DNA from: Syntrophaceae bacterium UBA6255
GTDB taxonomy: Bacteria; Desulfobacterota; Syntrophia; Syntrophales; Smithellaceae
NCBI GenBank assembly: GCA_002441205.1
Contig: DJVN01000208.1
Location: 1 to 5,760 of the forward strand
Direction of reading: 5' to 3'
Length of the DNA: 5,760 bases
In this document: positions 1 to 5,066 of the stretch, in pieces
How positions within the stretch are numbered: the first letter of the stretch is position 1
Layout of the letters: every line of letters starts with the position of its first letter
Notes under the pieces: model-generated
What the model was told of the DNA's origin: nothing
What the model saw: only the letters and a program-made list of their open reading frames with translations
Databases searched by the model: none
Position numbers and translations under genes: made by a program

Positions 1-51
1 CGTATTGCATACAGCCCTAAATTTGTCAAGCAATATAGGGAATTGGTTTAA
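1..51 (+). CDS. Possible 3' end of an upstream gene (partial)
   Basis: Frame 1 is open from the window edge to a TAA at 49-51 and encodes 16 residues ending KFVKQYRELV, which has the amphipathic look of a real protein C-terminus. The composition then drops into AT-rich DNA before the next gene, as expected at a gene end. Sixteen codons can be open by chance, and the opposite strand is also open here, so this is only a possibility. No family can be assigned. Confidence 0.25.
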   Translation, partial: RIAYSPKFVKQYRELV

Positions 52-56
52 CCATA

Positions 57-133
57 TATAATGTTTTGGTATTATAAATACACTAATTTTAAGCATTGCA
101 ATTTGATTACCTAATTATAAAAAATTAAGGAGG
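57..133 (+). promoter_or_regulatory. AT-rich leader with -10-like box and strong ribosome binding site
   Basis: A perfect TATAAT lies at 57-62, but no good -35 stands at the right distance; a TTGTCA at 23-28 is too far away. A second A/T-rich candidate (TATAAA at 116-121, with TTGCAA at 96-101) has poor spacing. The ribosome binding site AAGGAGG at 127-133 is near consensus and clearly serves the following gene. The promoter assignment is weak; the ribosome binding site is firm. Confidence 0.4.
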
Positions 134-143
134 TCTATTGGCG

Positions 144-509
144 ATGTCGGAAGAAACCCATAAAAAAGTACACAAAGAACATGACGAGAAACATCTGGAA
201 AAATTCACCATTAAGGATTTGAGGGATATTGCCGCGGAAATTCCCCATGAAAGAGCAATTCATGATATGAAGAAAGAAGAACTCGTTGCGTTCATCAAAG
301 AAGCGCGCGGCATTAAGGACGAAACACCGGTTAAGAAGAAACATATAGGCAAAATCAAGATGACCAAACCTGAGCTCAAGGCAAGAATTCGTGAGCTGAA
401 AATCTTAAGATTACAGGCGCTGGAATCCAAACAAAATGATCAAGCCGTCCGTTTCAGGCGCCAAATCAGCCAACTGAAAAAGCAATCAAGACGCCTTGCT
501 GTCGCGTAA
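144..509 (+). CDS. Small basic protein with Rho_N/SAP-like domain and L29-like helical tail
   Basis: This 121-residue, Lys/Arg-rich protein has no signal peptide or membrane segment, so it should be cytoplasmic. Residues 1-18 are charged and His/Lys-rich. Residues 19-57 (FTIKDLRDIA then MKKEELVAFIKEARG) have the helix-turn-helix spacing of the Rho N-terminal/SAP-type nucleic-acid-binding fold. Residues 74-118 form two basic helices resembling by eye the helical hairpin of ribosomal protein L29 (ELKILRLQAL, then RFRRQISQLKKQSRR). A nucleic-acid or ribosome-linked role is inference. AAGGAGG at 127-133 sits 10 bases before this ATG and 4 before an in-frame TTG at 138; ATG is preferred, and TTG would add two residues. 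The gene stands alone and converges on the VKOR gene. It is far too short to be Rho itself, which has roughly 420 residues and an ATPase core. Confidence 0.8.
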   Translation: MSEETHKKVHKEHDEKHLEKFTIKDLRDIAAEIPHERAIHDMKKEELVAFIKEARGIKDETPVKKKHIGKIKMTKPELKARIRELKILRLQALESKQNDQAVRFRRQISQLKKQSRRLAVA

Positions 510-554
510 AAACATATAACTGGCTGGAAAACGGAAATTATAGTGCATGTGTGA

Positions 555-583
555 TTGCCCCTGATGAAAGAGATCAGGGGCAA
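555..583. terminator. 11-bp perfect stem-loop between convergent genes
   Basis: The arms at 555-565 and 573-583 (TTGCCCCTGAT / ATCAGGGGCAA) pair perfectly around a 7-base loop. The structure lies 46 bases after the Rho_N-like gene and 121 bases after the VKOR gene, where a shared terminator would be expected. No run of T follows on either strand, so it is not a canonical intrinsic terminator. It may act as an RNA-stabilising 3' hairpin, or be a repeat. Confidence 0.5.
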
Positions 584-703
584 CGCGGGATGCTTCTTAT
601 TCAAAGGCAGTCACAGCAACAATGGATGATTTGTACAACTCGGTGGTTAGTCTGTATTTCAAATGTATATTTTCAGGCGAAATACCAGTAAGAAATTCGT
701 GAA

Positions 704-1747
704 TTATTGATTCTCTTTGGACAAATGATCCTTTAACGCCATCAGTCCATTCCAGATATCTTGTCCGCCGATAAATTTTCTGATGTCTTTTGCTGAGTAT
801 TTGACAACACAGGATGGTGTTGCTCTGACATCGTGTTTTTTAATCATTGTGGTGAGTGCGGGGAACAATAATTTTTCATTGAATGGTTTGAGTTCAATCT
901 TCTGCTCCGTCAAATAATCAAGCAGCACTTTTTCTTTCTCGATATTTTTTACCTGTGCCGCTTCAAAAAGCAGCCGACGGACATGAAAAATTTTTTCCGC
1001 TTCGGGATTGGCATTGGCTGAGTAAAGATAGTACTTTGCGTAAAAAATTGATTCTTTATGAAAAGGAACGTCAGCGAACGTTAGTTTCACTTTTCCCGTA
1101 GCCAGTAGTTCTTTCAATAGAGGTTCTGCTTTGGCATCAATGACTTTGCACGGCGGGCAGAAATAATCGGCAAATACAATGATTTCATACTTGCCGTTGC
1201 CCAGAGACGGCACGTTGTTAGCATTTTTTTCTCCATAGGCCGGTGTGACGGAACCGGAAAAAGTGAGCAAAATAAATAAATATCCCAGTAAACTGAAAAG
1301 CAACAAAGGCAGCTTATAAATGCTGAGCATCGAAAAATCAACCTCCCCGAGAAAATACAGCCACATCCGACCGCGTTTTTCCCGCCATGCGGATGGAACT
1401 TCATAATTAATGATAAATGATAAAATCAACATGATTGAAAATGCAAGGCAAAAAAAACAGTAAACGTCGTTTTGTGCCTGAAAAGCGTAAAGATAAACTT
1501 CCACGCCCAGGCCTCCGGCCAGCATTGCCCGCACAAAATGAGATTGATTTAAAGCTGCAAAAAAAATAATGGCCGACATATAGGCAATGCCGATCCACTT
1601 GAGATCAATGCCGAAAATATCACCTTTCAGATAACTGCACGTCGTATCACAGTAATCATAGTACGCCATAAAGCCGATGCCTATCATCGACAATGCAATG
1701 GTAATAATATTTCGATATTTTCCAATAAAATCATTTACATTTGTCAT
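704..1747 (-). CDS. VKOR-DsbA fusion: membrane thiol oxidase of the vitamin K epoxide reductase family
   Basis: Bacterial VKOR homologues oxidise a DsbA-like thiol oxidase and pass electrons to quinone, driving disulfide formation outside the cytoplasm; here both parts are in one chain. Numbered from ATG 1747 (347 residues), about five hydrophobic segments (roughly 12-30, 49-67, 74-90, 97-115, 145-165) form the VKOR part. The loop cysteines are C33 and C37 (CDTTC) and the active-site CXXC is C97/C100 (CFFC). From about 185 a thioredoxin/DsbA domain follows, with CPPC at 197-200 and the cis-proline region ATPSC (P311). An in-frame TTG at 1762 would add five residues. The predicted -10 at 1776-1781 would leave that TTG almost no leader, so ATG is preferred; the ribosome binding site is weak for both. 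The gene is divergent from the flavodoxin gene and has its own promoter. Confidence 0.9.
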   Translation of the reverse strand: MTNVNDFIGKYRNIITIALSMIGIGFMAYYDYCDTTCSYLKGDIFGIDLKWIGIAYMSAIIFFAALNQSHFVRAMLAGGLGVEVYLYAFQAQNDVYCFFCLAFSIMLILSFIINYEVPSAWREKRGRMWLYFLGEVDFSMLSIYKLPLLLFSLLGYLFILLTFSGSVTPAYGEKNANNVPSLGNGKYEIIVFADYFCPPCKVIDAKAEPLLKELLATGKVKLTFADVPFHKESIFYAKYYLYSANANPEAEKIFHVRRLLFEAAQVKNIEKEKVLLDYLTEQKIELKPFNEKLLFPALTTMIKKHDVRATPSCVVKYSAKDIRKFIGGQDIWNGLMALKDHLSKENQ

Positions 1748-1775
1748 GCCTGATGTGCTCAATACCTGATGCTCT

Positions 1776-1803
1776 ATTTTAGCTCAAGAAAAATATTTTT
1801 CAA
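1776..1803 (-). promoter_or_regulatory. Sigma70-type promoter of the VKOR-DsbA gene with embedded palindrome
   Basis: On the minus strand TTGAAA (1798-1803) and TAAAAT (1776-1781) are separated by 16 bases, each one mismatch from consensus. A perfect 14-bp palindrome, GAAAAATATTTTTC at 1788-1801, covers the spacer and part of the -35 box, which is a typical operator position. Transcription would begin near 1769, giving a leader of about 20 bases to the ATG at 1747. Confidence 0.5.
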
Positions 1804-1839
1804 GATGTGTTGAGCATATTTTATCGTTAACTTGATAAT

Positions 1840-1862
1840 TCCGCCCCAGCTTGCGGGGCGGA
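1840..1862. repeat. GC-rich 8-bp hairpin in the divergent intergenic region
   Basis: TCCGCCCC at 1840-1847 pairs perfectly with GGGGCGGA at 1855-1862 around a 7-base loop. It stands out from AT-rich flanks and lies between two divergently transcribed genes, where neither needs a terminator, and there is no T-run. An interspersed palindromic repeat is the most likely explanation, but a second copy is not present in this window. Confidence 0.5.
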
Positions 1863-1944
1863 GGTTCATTTTATCCCCAATAAGCTATTTGGCAATATAG
1901 CCAGTAGCCATATTCTGTCAAGAAAGAATTCCGGACAAGAAGCT

Positions 1945-1973
1945 TGACGGTTATTTCTGTTTTCAGTATCATT
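1945..1973 (+). promoter_or_regulatory. Sigma70-type promoter of the flavodoxin gene
   Basis: TTGACG at 1945-1950 and TATCAT at 1968-1973 have an optimal 17-base spacer. The predicted start, near 1980, leaves a leader of about 17 bases before the ATG at 1997. The region carries repeated AATAT(A/G)GC elements at 1891-1902, 1905-1914 (inverted) and 1991-2003, which could be binding sites. Confidence 0.55.
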
Positions 1974-1996
1974 CATAGAATGAGGCAGCAGGCAAT

Positions 1997-2452
1997 ATGG
2001 CTAAAATATTAATTGTATATCATTCACAGACAGGAAACACCGGGAAGATGGCCGATGCGGTTTTCGAAGGGGCAAAATCTATCGAAGGGGTGAACGTGGA
2101 TTTGAAAAAGGCGGCGGATGCTACGCTGGAAGATTTGCTGGCAGCCGATGGTCTGGCGGTTGGCACGCCGGAAAATTTCGGCTATATGTCCGGGATGCTC
2201 AAAGACTTTTTTGACCGGACATATATCGGCGCGCAGGAAAAAGTTTTCCGTAAACCGTTTGTTGTTTTCATCAGCGCGGGAAACGACGGGACTGGAGCAC
2301 TGAGAGCTATTGAGCGTATTGCACTGGGCTACAAATTCAAAATCGTTTATCAGCCGGTGGTTGCCAAAGGTGAGATTACGGAAGAAATTCTCAATCAATG
2401 CCATGAACTTGGCGCGACCATCGCCGGCGGTTGCCAGATGCATATCTATTAA
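1997..2452 (+). CDS. Short flavodoxin / NAD(P)H-dependent FMN oxidoreductase-like protein
   Basis: This 151-residue cytoplasmic protein has a flavodoxin fold and should bind FMN and carry electrons. Strand 1 (KILIVYHS) is followed by the phosphate-binding loop SQTGNTGKMA at 10-19. The second flavin-contact region, GTPENFGYMSGMLKDFFDR at 56-74, resembles the WrbA/flavodoxin-like reductase family more than classical flavodoxins. A third loop, SAGNDGTGALRAIERI, spans 93-108. It is shorter than WrbA (about 200 residues), so the WrbA quinone reductase activity should not be assumed. The ATG is preceded by a purine-rich but imperfect site (GGCAGCAGG, 1983-1991). The gene appears to be transcribed alone from its own promoter. 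Confidence 0.88.
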   Translation: MAKILIVYHSQTGNTGKMADAVFEGAKSIEGVNVDLKKAADATLEDLLAADGLAVGTPENFGYMSGMLKDFFDRTYIGAQEKVFRKPFVVFISAGNDGTGALRAIERIALGYKFKIVYQPVVAKGEITEEILNQCHELGATIAGGCQMHIY

Positions 2453-2564
2453 ATACCATCATACTTTCTCGAAGACAGGCTAAGGATTGGCGTAATTACT
2501 TCAGTGTTATTTAAGCGGTGAAGCCCGGCGCATGCCAACCGGGGAATCCTATGAATTATTCCTC

Positions 2565-2632
2565 CGTCATTATCCGGTGTGACCGGGTAATCCGGAATTG
2601 CTTCGTCGTACCAGTGTATGCCGGTATCCAGT
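2565..2632. repeat. Interspersed GC-rich palindromic repeat, about 68 bp
   Basis: Read on the minus strand the element begins ACTGGATACCGGC and ends ATGACG, the hallmark ends of short repeats scattered through many proteobacterial genomes. It contains an 8-bp stem (2570-2577 with 2583-2590, one G-T pair, loop TGTGA) and a weaker stem (2609-2614 with 2621-2626). It lies between the convergent ends of the flavodoxin and zinc-ribbon genes. A related ACTGGAT-CCCGCC end occurs at 5737-5760. Read through, it gives the familiar false peptide DWIPAYTGT, which explains misleading open frames here. Confidence 0.65.
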
Positions 2633-2646
2633 CATTTTTTATTTTC

Positions 2647-2838
2647 TCATGCTTCGTGGGCTTTCTTTTCGTAAACCCTCTCGTATGCAGCGCAGTAGGG
2701 ACAGATGCCGTTTTCAACATTCTTGACGAACCAGAAAGCGAATCCCTTTTGCTGCTTTCTTGCCTGCGTGCATACCGGACATTCGACACAGCGCTGCGCC
2801 ATTTTTTTATCTCTTTCACTTATGGAACTTATTGTCAT
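2647..2838 (-). CDS. Small Cys-rich zinc-ribbon-like protein
   Basis: This 63-residue protein carries five cysteines in two knuckles, CVECPVC at 17-23 and CPYC at 46-49, separated by a segment rich in aromatic and basic residues. This pattern predicts a single zinc-binding ribbon, and I recognise no named family. The start is well supported: AGGAG (plus-strand CTCCT at 2846-2850) stands 7 bases before the ATG. A second in-frame ATG at residue 13, immediately before AQRC, could be an alternative start. It lies 44 bases after the cupin stop on the same strand and is probably co-transcribed. Longer open frames overlapping it on both strands lack this support. Function is unknown; protein or nucleic-acid contact is only an inference from the zinc ribbon. 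Confidence 0.72.
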   Translation of the reverse strand: MTISSISERDKKMAQRCVECPVCTQARKQQKGFAFWFVKNVENGICPYCAAYERVYEKKAHEA

Positions 2839-2882
2839 ATGGGTGCTCCTGAAATTAATTAGGCAATAAAGCGTTTTATGGA

Positions 2883-3218
2883 TTACTGTCCATTTTGAGG
2901 CAGGTACTCATCACGCACGGGAGAAAAGACTTCGATGGCGATGGAGTCTTTTAATATCTCAGCGCCGTGTTCCGTGTTTGAGGGGATACACCAACTGTCT
3001 CCTTTTTCAGCTTCAAACGTTTCGTCGCCGAGGGTGAGCCGGATTTTACCTTCCGTTAAATATCCCGTCTGCTCATGAAAATGTGTGTGTTTCGGAAGTG
3101 TCGAGCCAGCGTTCATTCTGAATTCAGTAAAAAGAGTCTTCTCCCCGTAGACAAGCGTTTTGAGCTTTATGCCCGGTAATACTTCCTTAAATCCGTCATT
3201 ATTCGTTTTGTAAAACAA
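2883..3218 (-). CDS. Single-domain cupin protein (Cupin_2 type)
   Basis: This 111-residue protein is one complete cupin beta-barrel, the usual length for stand-alone members. Motif 1 is PKHTHFHEQTGYLTEGKIRL at 42-61, with candidate metal ligands H44, H46 and Q50 (E49 adjacent). Motif 2 is GDSWCIPSNTEHG at 73-85, with ligand H84. A mononuclear metal site is expected. Substrates in this family vary widely (sugars, small acids, regulators), so no reaction is assigned. Translation begins at a TTG at 3218. AAGGAG stands 7 bases upstream, and an in-frame TAA immediately precedes the TTG, excluding any longer start. The zinc-ribbon gene follows 44 bases downstream. The 72 bases before it are AT-rich, with a TATACT (plus strand 3266-3271) as a possible -10. 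Confidence 0.88.
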   Translation of the reverse strand: MFYKTNNDGFKEVLPGIKLKTLVYGEKTLFTEFRMNAGSTLPKHTHFHEQTGYLTEGKIRLTLGDETFEAEKGDSWCIPSNTEHGAEILKDSIAIEVFSPVRDEYLPQNGQ

Positions 3219-3290
3219 TTACCATCTCCTTTTTTAGATTTCGTTTAAATAAAAAGATAATGTTGAGTATAATAAATTACTAAAGATGTA

Positions 3291-3417
3291 GACGACTTTG
3301 TAAAATGATCCAGAGGCAAGGCGCGCAAATCCTGAGGAGTGAGGCCTACTTTTTCGTAGGTCGCAATGATGTAAGGATGTAGCGCAACGCCGCATATGGA
3401 CATTTGACGAAGTCGTC
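3291..3417. mobile_element. MITE-like element, 127 bp, with 17-bp terminal inverted repeats
   Basis: The ends GACGACTTTGTAAAATG (3291-3307) and CATTTGACGAAGTCGTC (3401-3417) are inverted copies matching at 15 of 17 positions. The two halves stay similar inward (CGCGC, ATCCT and CCTAC segments recur in inverse order). They meet in a central hairpin, CCTAC at 3345-3349 with GTAGG at 3356-3360. The whole element is therefore an imperfect foldback. It encodes nothing. Its right end supplies two of the three bases of the dehydrogenase stop codon (3416-3418). I see no clear target-site duplication. From memory, related repeats are common in Deltaproteobacteria. Confidence 0.7.
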
Positions 3418-4204
3418 ATGGGTAGTTTTGACCCGTCGGCCTAATTATAATCTCGCTGACATTCACGTGCGGTGGCTGGGTGAGCAGCCAGCAGATGCCG
3501 TCGGCAATGGCCTGCGGCCCAAGCAGTCTGCCCATGTGCGCGATGCCTTTGAAGAAATTCTCTTCATTGTATCCTGCTACTTTCTGAAATTCGCTTTTGA
3601 CGATGCCCGGCATCACCAGGGACACACGGACGCCGTACTTGCAGACTTCCTGACGCAGGCCTTCCGCAATCGCGCCGATGGCGAATTTACTGGAACCGTA
3701 AAACGCGCTAAAAGGCGAGATATTGCGCCCCACGACGGAACCGACTGCCACGATATCGCCTTTTTTGCGTTTGATAAAATATGCGGCAGCCGAGCGCATC
3801 AGATAAGACGCGCCGATCACGTTGGTCTGATAAACTTCTTCCCATTGTGATTGCTCGCTGGTAAGCGTTCCGCCCGCCAGTCCACGACCGGCGTTAACCA
3901 TAACAATGTCGTATTTTCTGCCGCCTTCCTTCCATTCTAATGTCTTCTCTAATAGTCTGTCTATATCGGAAGTTACGCTTGCGTCACCCGCTACTGCTAA
4001 AGCTTTGCCGCCTTTCGCCTGAATATCCGAAACTATTTTAGAGAGTCTGTCATTACGCCGGGCAGAAATCACAACAGCCGCACCCGCCTGGGCTAGTGTC
4101 AGTGCTGTCGCGCGTCCGATACCGGAGCTGGCGCCGGTGACAATCGCCGTTTTTCCGGAAAGAGGTTTATTGGATTTTACTGCGGACTCTTTTTGCTCTG
4201 CCAC
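3416..4204 (-). CDS. Classical short-chain dehydrogenase/reductase (SDR family), probably NADP-dependent
   Basis: This 262-residue cytoplasmic oxidoreductase has a complete Rossmann fold. It shows the cofactor-binding TGASSGIG at 23-30, the ARR at 48-50 that favours NADP, GDAS at 73-76, NAG at 104-106, and catalytic N128, S156, Y169 and K173 (YGSSK), then MPG at 198-200. The C-terminus VNVSEIIIRPT is typical of the YdfG-like classical SDR group; the substrate cannot be predicted. The start chosen is a GTG at 4204 because AGAGG (plus-strand CCTCT, 4211-4215) lies 6 bases upstream. An in-frame TTG at 4231 would add nine residues but has a poorly placed ribosome binding site. The stop TGA overlaps the end of the MITE-like element, so the last residues may have been altered by its insertion. 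Confidence 0.92.
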   Translation of the reverse strand: MAEQKESAVKSNKPLSGKTAIVTGASSGIGRATALTLAQAGAAVVISARRNDRLSKIVSDIQAKGGKALAVAGDASVTSDIDRLLEKTLEWKEGGRKYDIVMVNAGRGLAGGTLTSEQSQWEEVYQTNVIGASYLMRSAAAYFIKRKKGDIVAVGSVVGRNISPFSAFYGSSKFAIGAIAEGLRQEVCKYGVRVSLVMPGIVKSEFQKVAGYNEENFFKGIAHMGRLLGPQAIADGICWLLTQPPHVNVSEIIIRPTGQNYP

Positions 4205-4261
4205 GAATTTCCTCTTTATTGTGAGAATCAAATTCCCAAAAAGAAACTTATAAAGTACAGA

Positions 4262-4317
4262 TTACGTTTTAAAAATTTTAAATCGTAAAATTGTAACGAA
4301 AGCGAAGGTGAACGAAA
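4262..4317 (-). promoter_or_regulatory. Candidate control region of the SDR gene
   Basis: A near-palindrome runs from TTACG (4262-4266) to CGTAA (4284-4288). On the minus strand its arms coincide with a weak promoter, TTTACG (4284-4289), 17 bases, CGTAAT (4261-4266). Upstream of this, AACGAAA occurs twice (4295-4301 and 4311-4317), 16 bases start to start. The promoter boxes are poor matches, so this is a candidate only. Confidence 0.25.
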
Positions 4318-4435
4318 CGAATTTTGATAAAGTAAATGTGCAAAATCATAACTTTAAGATCATGCGATTTCATACACGACTGACATTTAGAGATTAAACT
4401 TTTATGCATGGCAAAGGATTGAATATACACGCTCT

Positions 4436-4500
4436 GAGCTCCGACAAGAATTTTCAAAACTAATTAGTAGGATTAGTCAAGCTCCGCACTTGTCGAACTC
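4436..4500. repeat. 65-bp inverted repeat with inner palindrome
   Basis: The outer arms GAGCTCCGACAAG (4436-4448) and CTTGTCGAACTC (4489-4500) are inverted copies with CGACAAG/CTTGTCG exact. Between them lies the perfect palindrome ACTAATTAGT (4459-4468). AGCTCCG also recurs directly at 4437-4443 and 4480-4486. It starts 30 bases after the EF-hand gene stop. There is no T-run, so it is a poor terminator candidate; a degenerate foldback repeat is possible. Confidence 0.45.
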
Positions 4501-4529
4501 ATTGATTCATATTTGATTACCGTTCAAAA

Positions 4530-4829
4530 TTAATCCTTGGTCATAAAGTATTTTATATATTCATCTTCCGTGATAATTCCATTGCGGTTGTCGTCCCAAG
4601 ATAGGCAATTTTGTTTTGGATGATTTTTATCAATTGGCATTGACATACATTCATCTACGCTCATCTTGCCGTCTTTATTTTTATCAGCGGTTGTGAGAAT
4701 TTGCCTATACATATTTTTAAGAGAATCTACATTTGACAACGTTTCCTTTGCTGATGCAAAACTTCCTGACAGAATTAACATACAAAAAATAAACATTACC
4801 GAAATTAAGATGATTGCATATCTTTTCAT
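4530..4829 (-). CDS. Small exported protein with two EF-hand calcium-binding loops
   Basis: Residues 1-27 form a clear secretion signal: MKR, a long hydrophobic core, then ASA with cleavage expected before K28. No convincing lipobox is present. The mature part of about 72 residues carries two 12-residue EF-hand loops: 49-60 (DKNKDGKMSVDE, ligands D49, N51, D53, S57, E60) and 79-90 (DDNRNGIITEDE, ligands D79, N81, N83, T87, E90). Both retain the central Gly and the final Glu, so calcium binding outside the cytoplasm is likely. C61 and C75, between the loops, could form a disulfide. AAGGAGG (plus strand 4835-4841) lies 5 bases before the ATG. The partner and purpose are unknown. The gene is monocistronic by spacing and has its own promoter. 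Confidence 0.88.
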   Translation of the reverse strand: MKRYAIILISVMFIFCMLILSGSFASAKETLSNVDSLKNMYRQILTTADKNKDGKMSVDECMSMPIDKNHPKQNCLSWDDNRNGIITEDEYIKYFMTKD

Positions 4830-4876
4830 AAATTCCTCCTTTTTGGGCTTTAAGCCTTAAAATTTTATTTGCTTAT

Positions 4877-4904
4877 ATTGTACATCTGATGGAAATTAAG
4901 TCAA
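4877..4904 (-). promoter_or_regulatory. Sigma70-type promoter of the EF-hand gene
   Basis: On the minus strand TTGACT (4899-4904) and TACAAT (4877-4882) are 16 bases apart, each one mismatch from consensus. The leader would be about 40 bases and includes a short GGCTT/AAGCC dyad (4846-4856) just before the ribosome binding site. Confidence 0.55.
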
Positions 4905-5066
4905 TCCCTCACTTTATCAATGCATCTTGTTCGCCAAGTATTCGTTTCCATTTAAGAAAAATTTCCGTTTGCCAATTTCTGGTGGTGTCTATAAATACTT
5001 TTCCTTAGTTTATTATATTTTGATTCTATGACTTATCTCTCCACGAAAGTTGTCCGTAATTTCAAT

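Larger units (their letters stand above)
4205..4529. other. Gene-free AT-rich stretch upstream of the SDR gene
   Basis: No frame with a credible start and coding character is visible on either strand in these 325 bases. The SDR-proximal half holds the ribosome binding site, an AT-rich near-palindrome and tandem AACGAAA words. The distal half holds the 65-bp inverted repeat described separately. The middle (about 4325-4430) shows nothing recognisable. Confidence 0.6.

Noticed and set aside
2024..2443. 139-residue minus-strand open frame
   Set aside because: It is a complete shadow of the flavodoxin gene and resembles no family.
2524..2543. CCCGG/CCGGG stem after the flavodoxin gene as a terminator
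   Set aside because: Only five base pairs, a 10-base loop and no T-run.
2556..2819. 87-residue minus-strand open frame
   Set aside because: It is in a different frame from the zinc-ribbon gene, and its tail, DWIPAYTGT, is the typical false peptide of the interspersed repeat.
2518..2862. 114-residue plus-strand open frame
   Set aside because: It runs through the interspersed repeat and antisense to the zinc-ribbon gene, has no ribosome binding site, and its peptide looks like non-coding translation.
3404..3850. 148-residue plus-strand open frame
   Set aside because: It is antisense to the SDR gene, whose catalytic motifs are all intact, and it starts inside the MITE-like element.
4843..4857. 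GGGCTTTAAGCC dyad as a terminator or riboswitch stem
   Set aside because: The stem is too short, the loop too small, and it lies in a leader of about 40 bases, so there is no support for a riboswitch.
4909..5004. Minus-strand open stretch reading KVFIDTTRNWQTEIF
   Set aside because: It looks protein-like, but it is only about 31 codons between stops, has no standard start codon, and overlaps no known family feature beyond a weak PIN-like KVFIDT.
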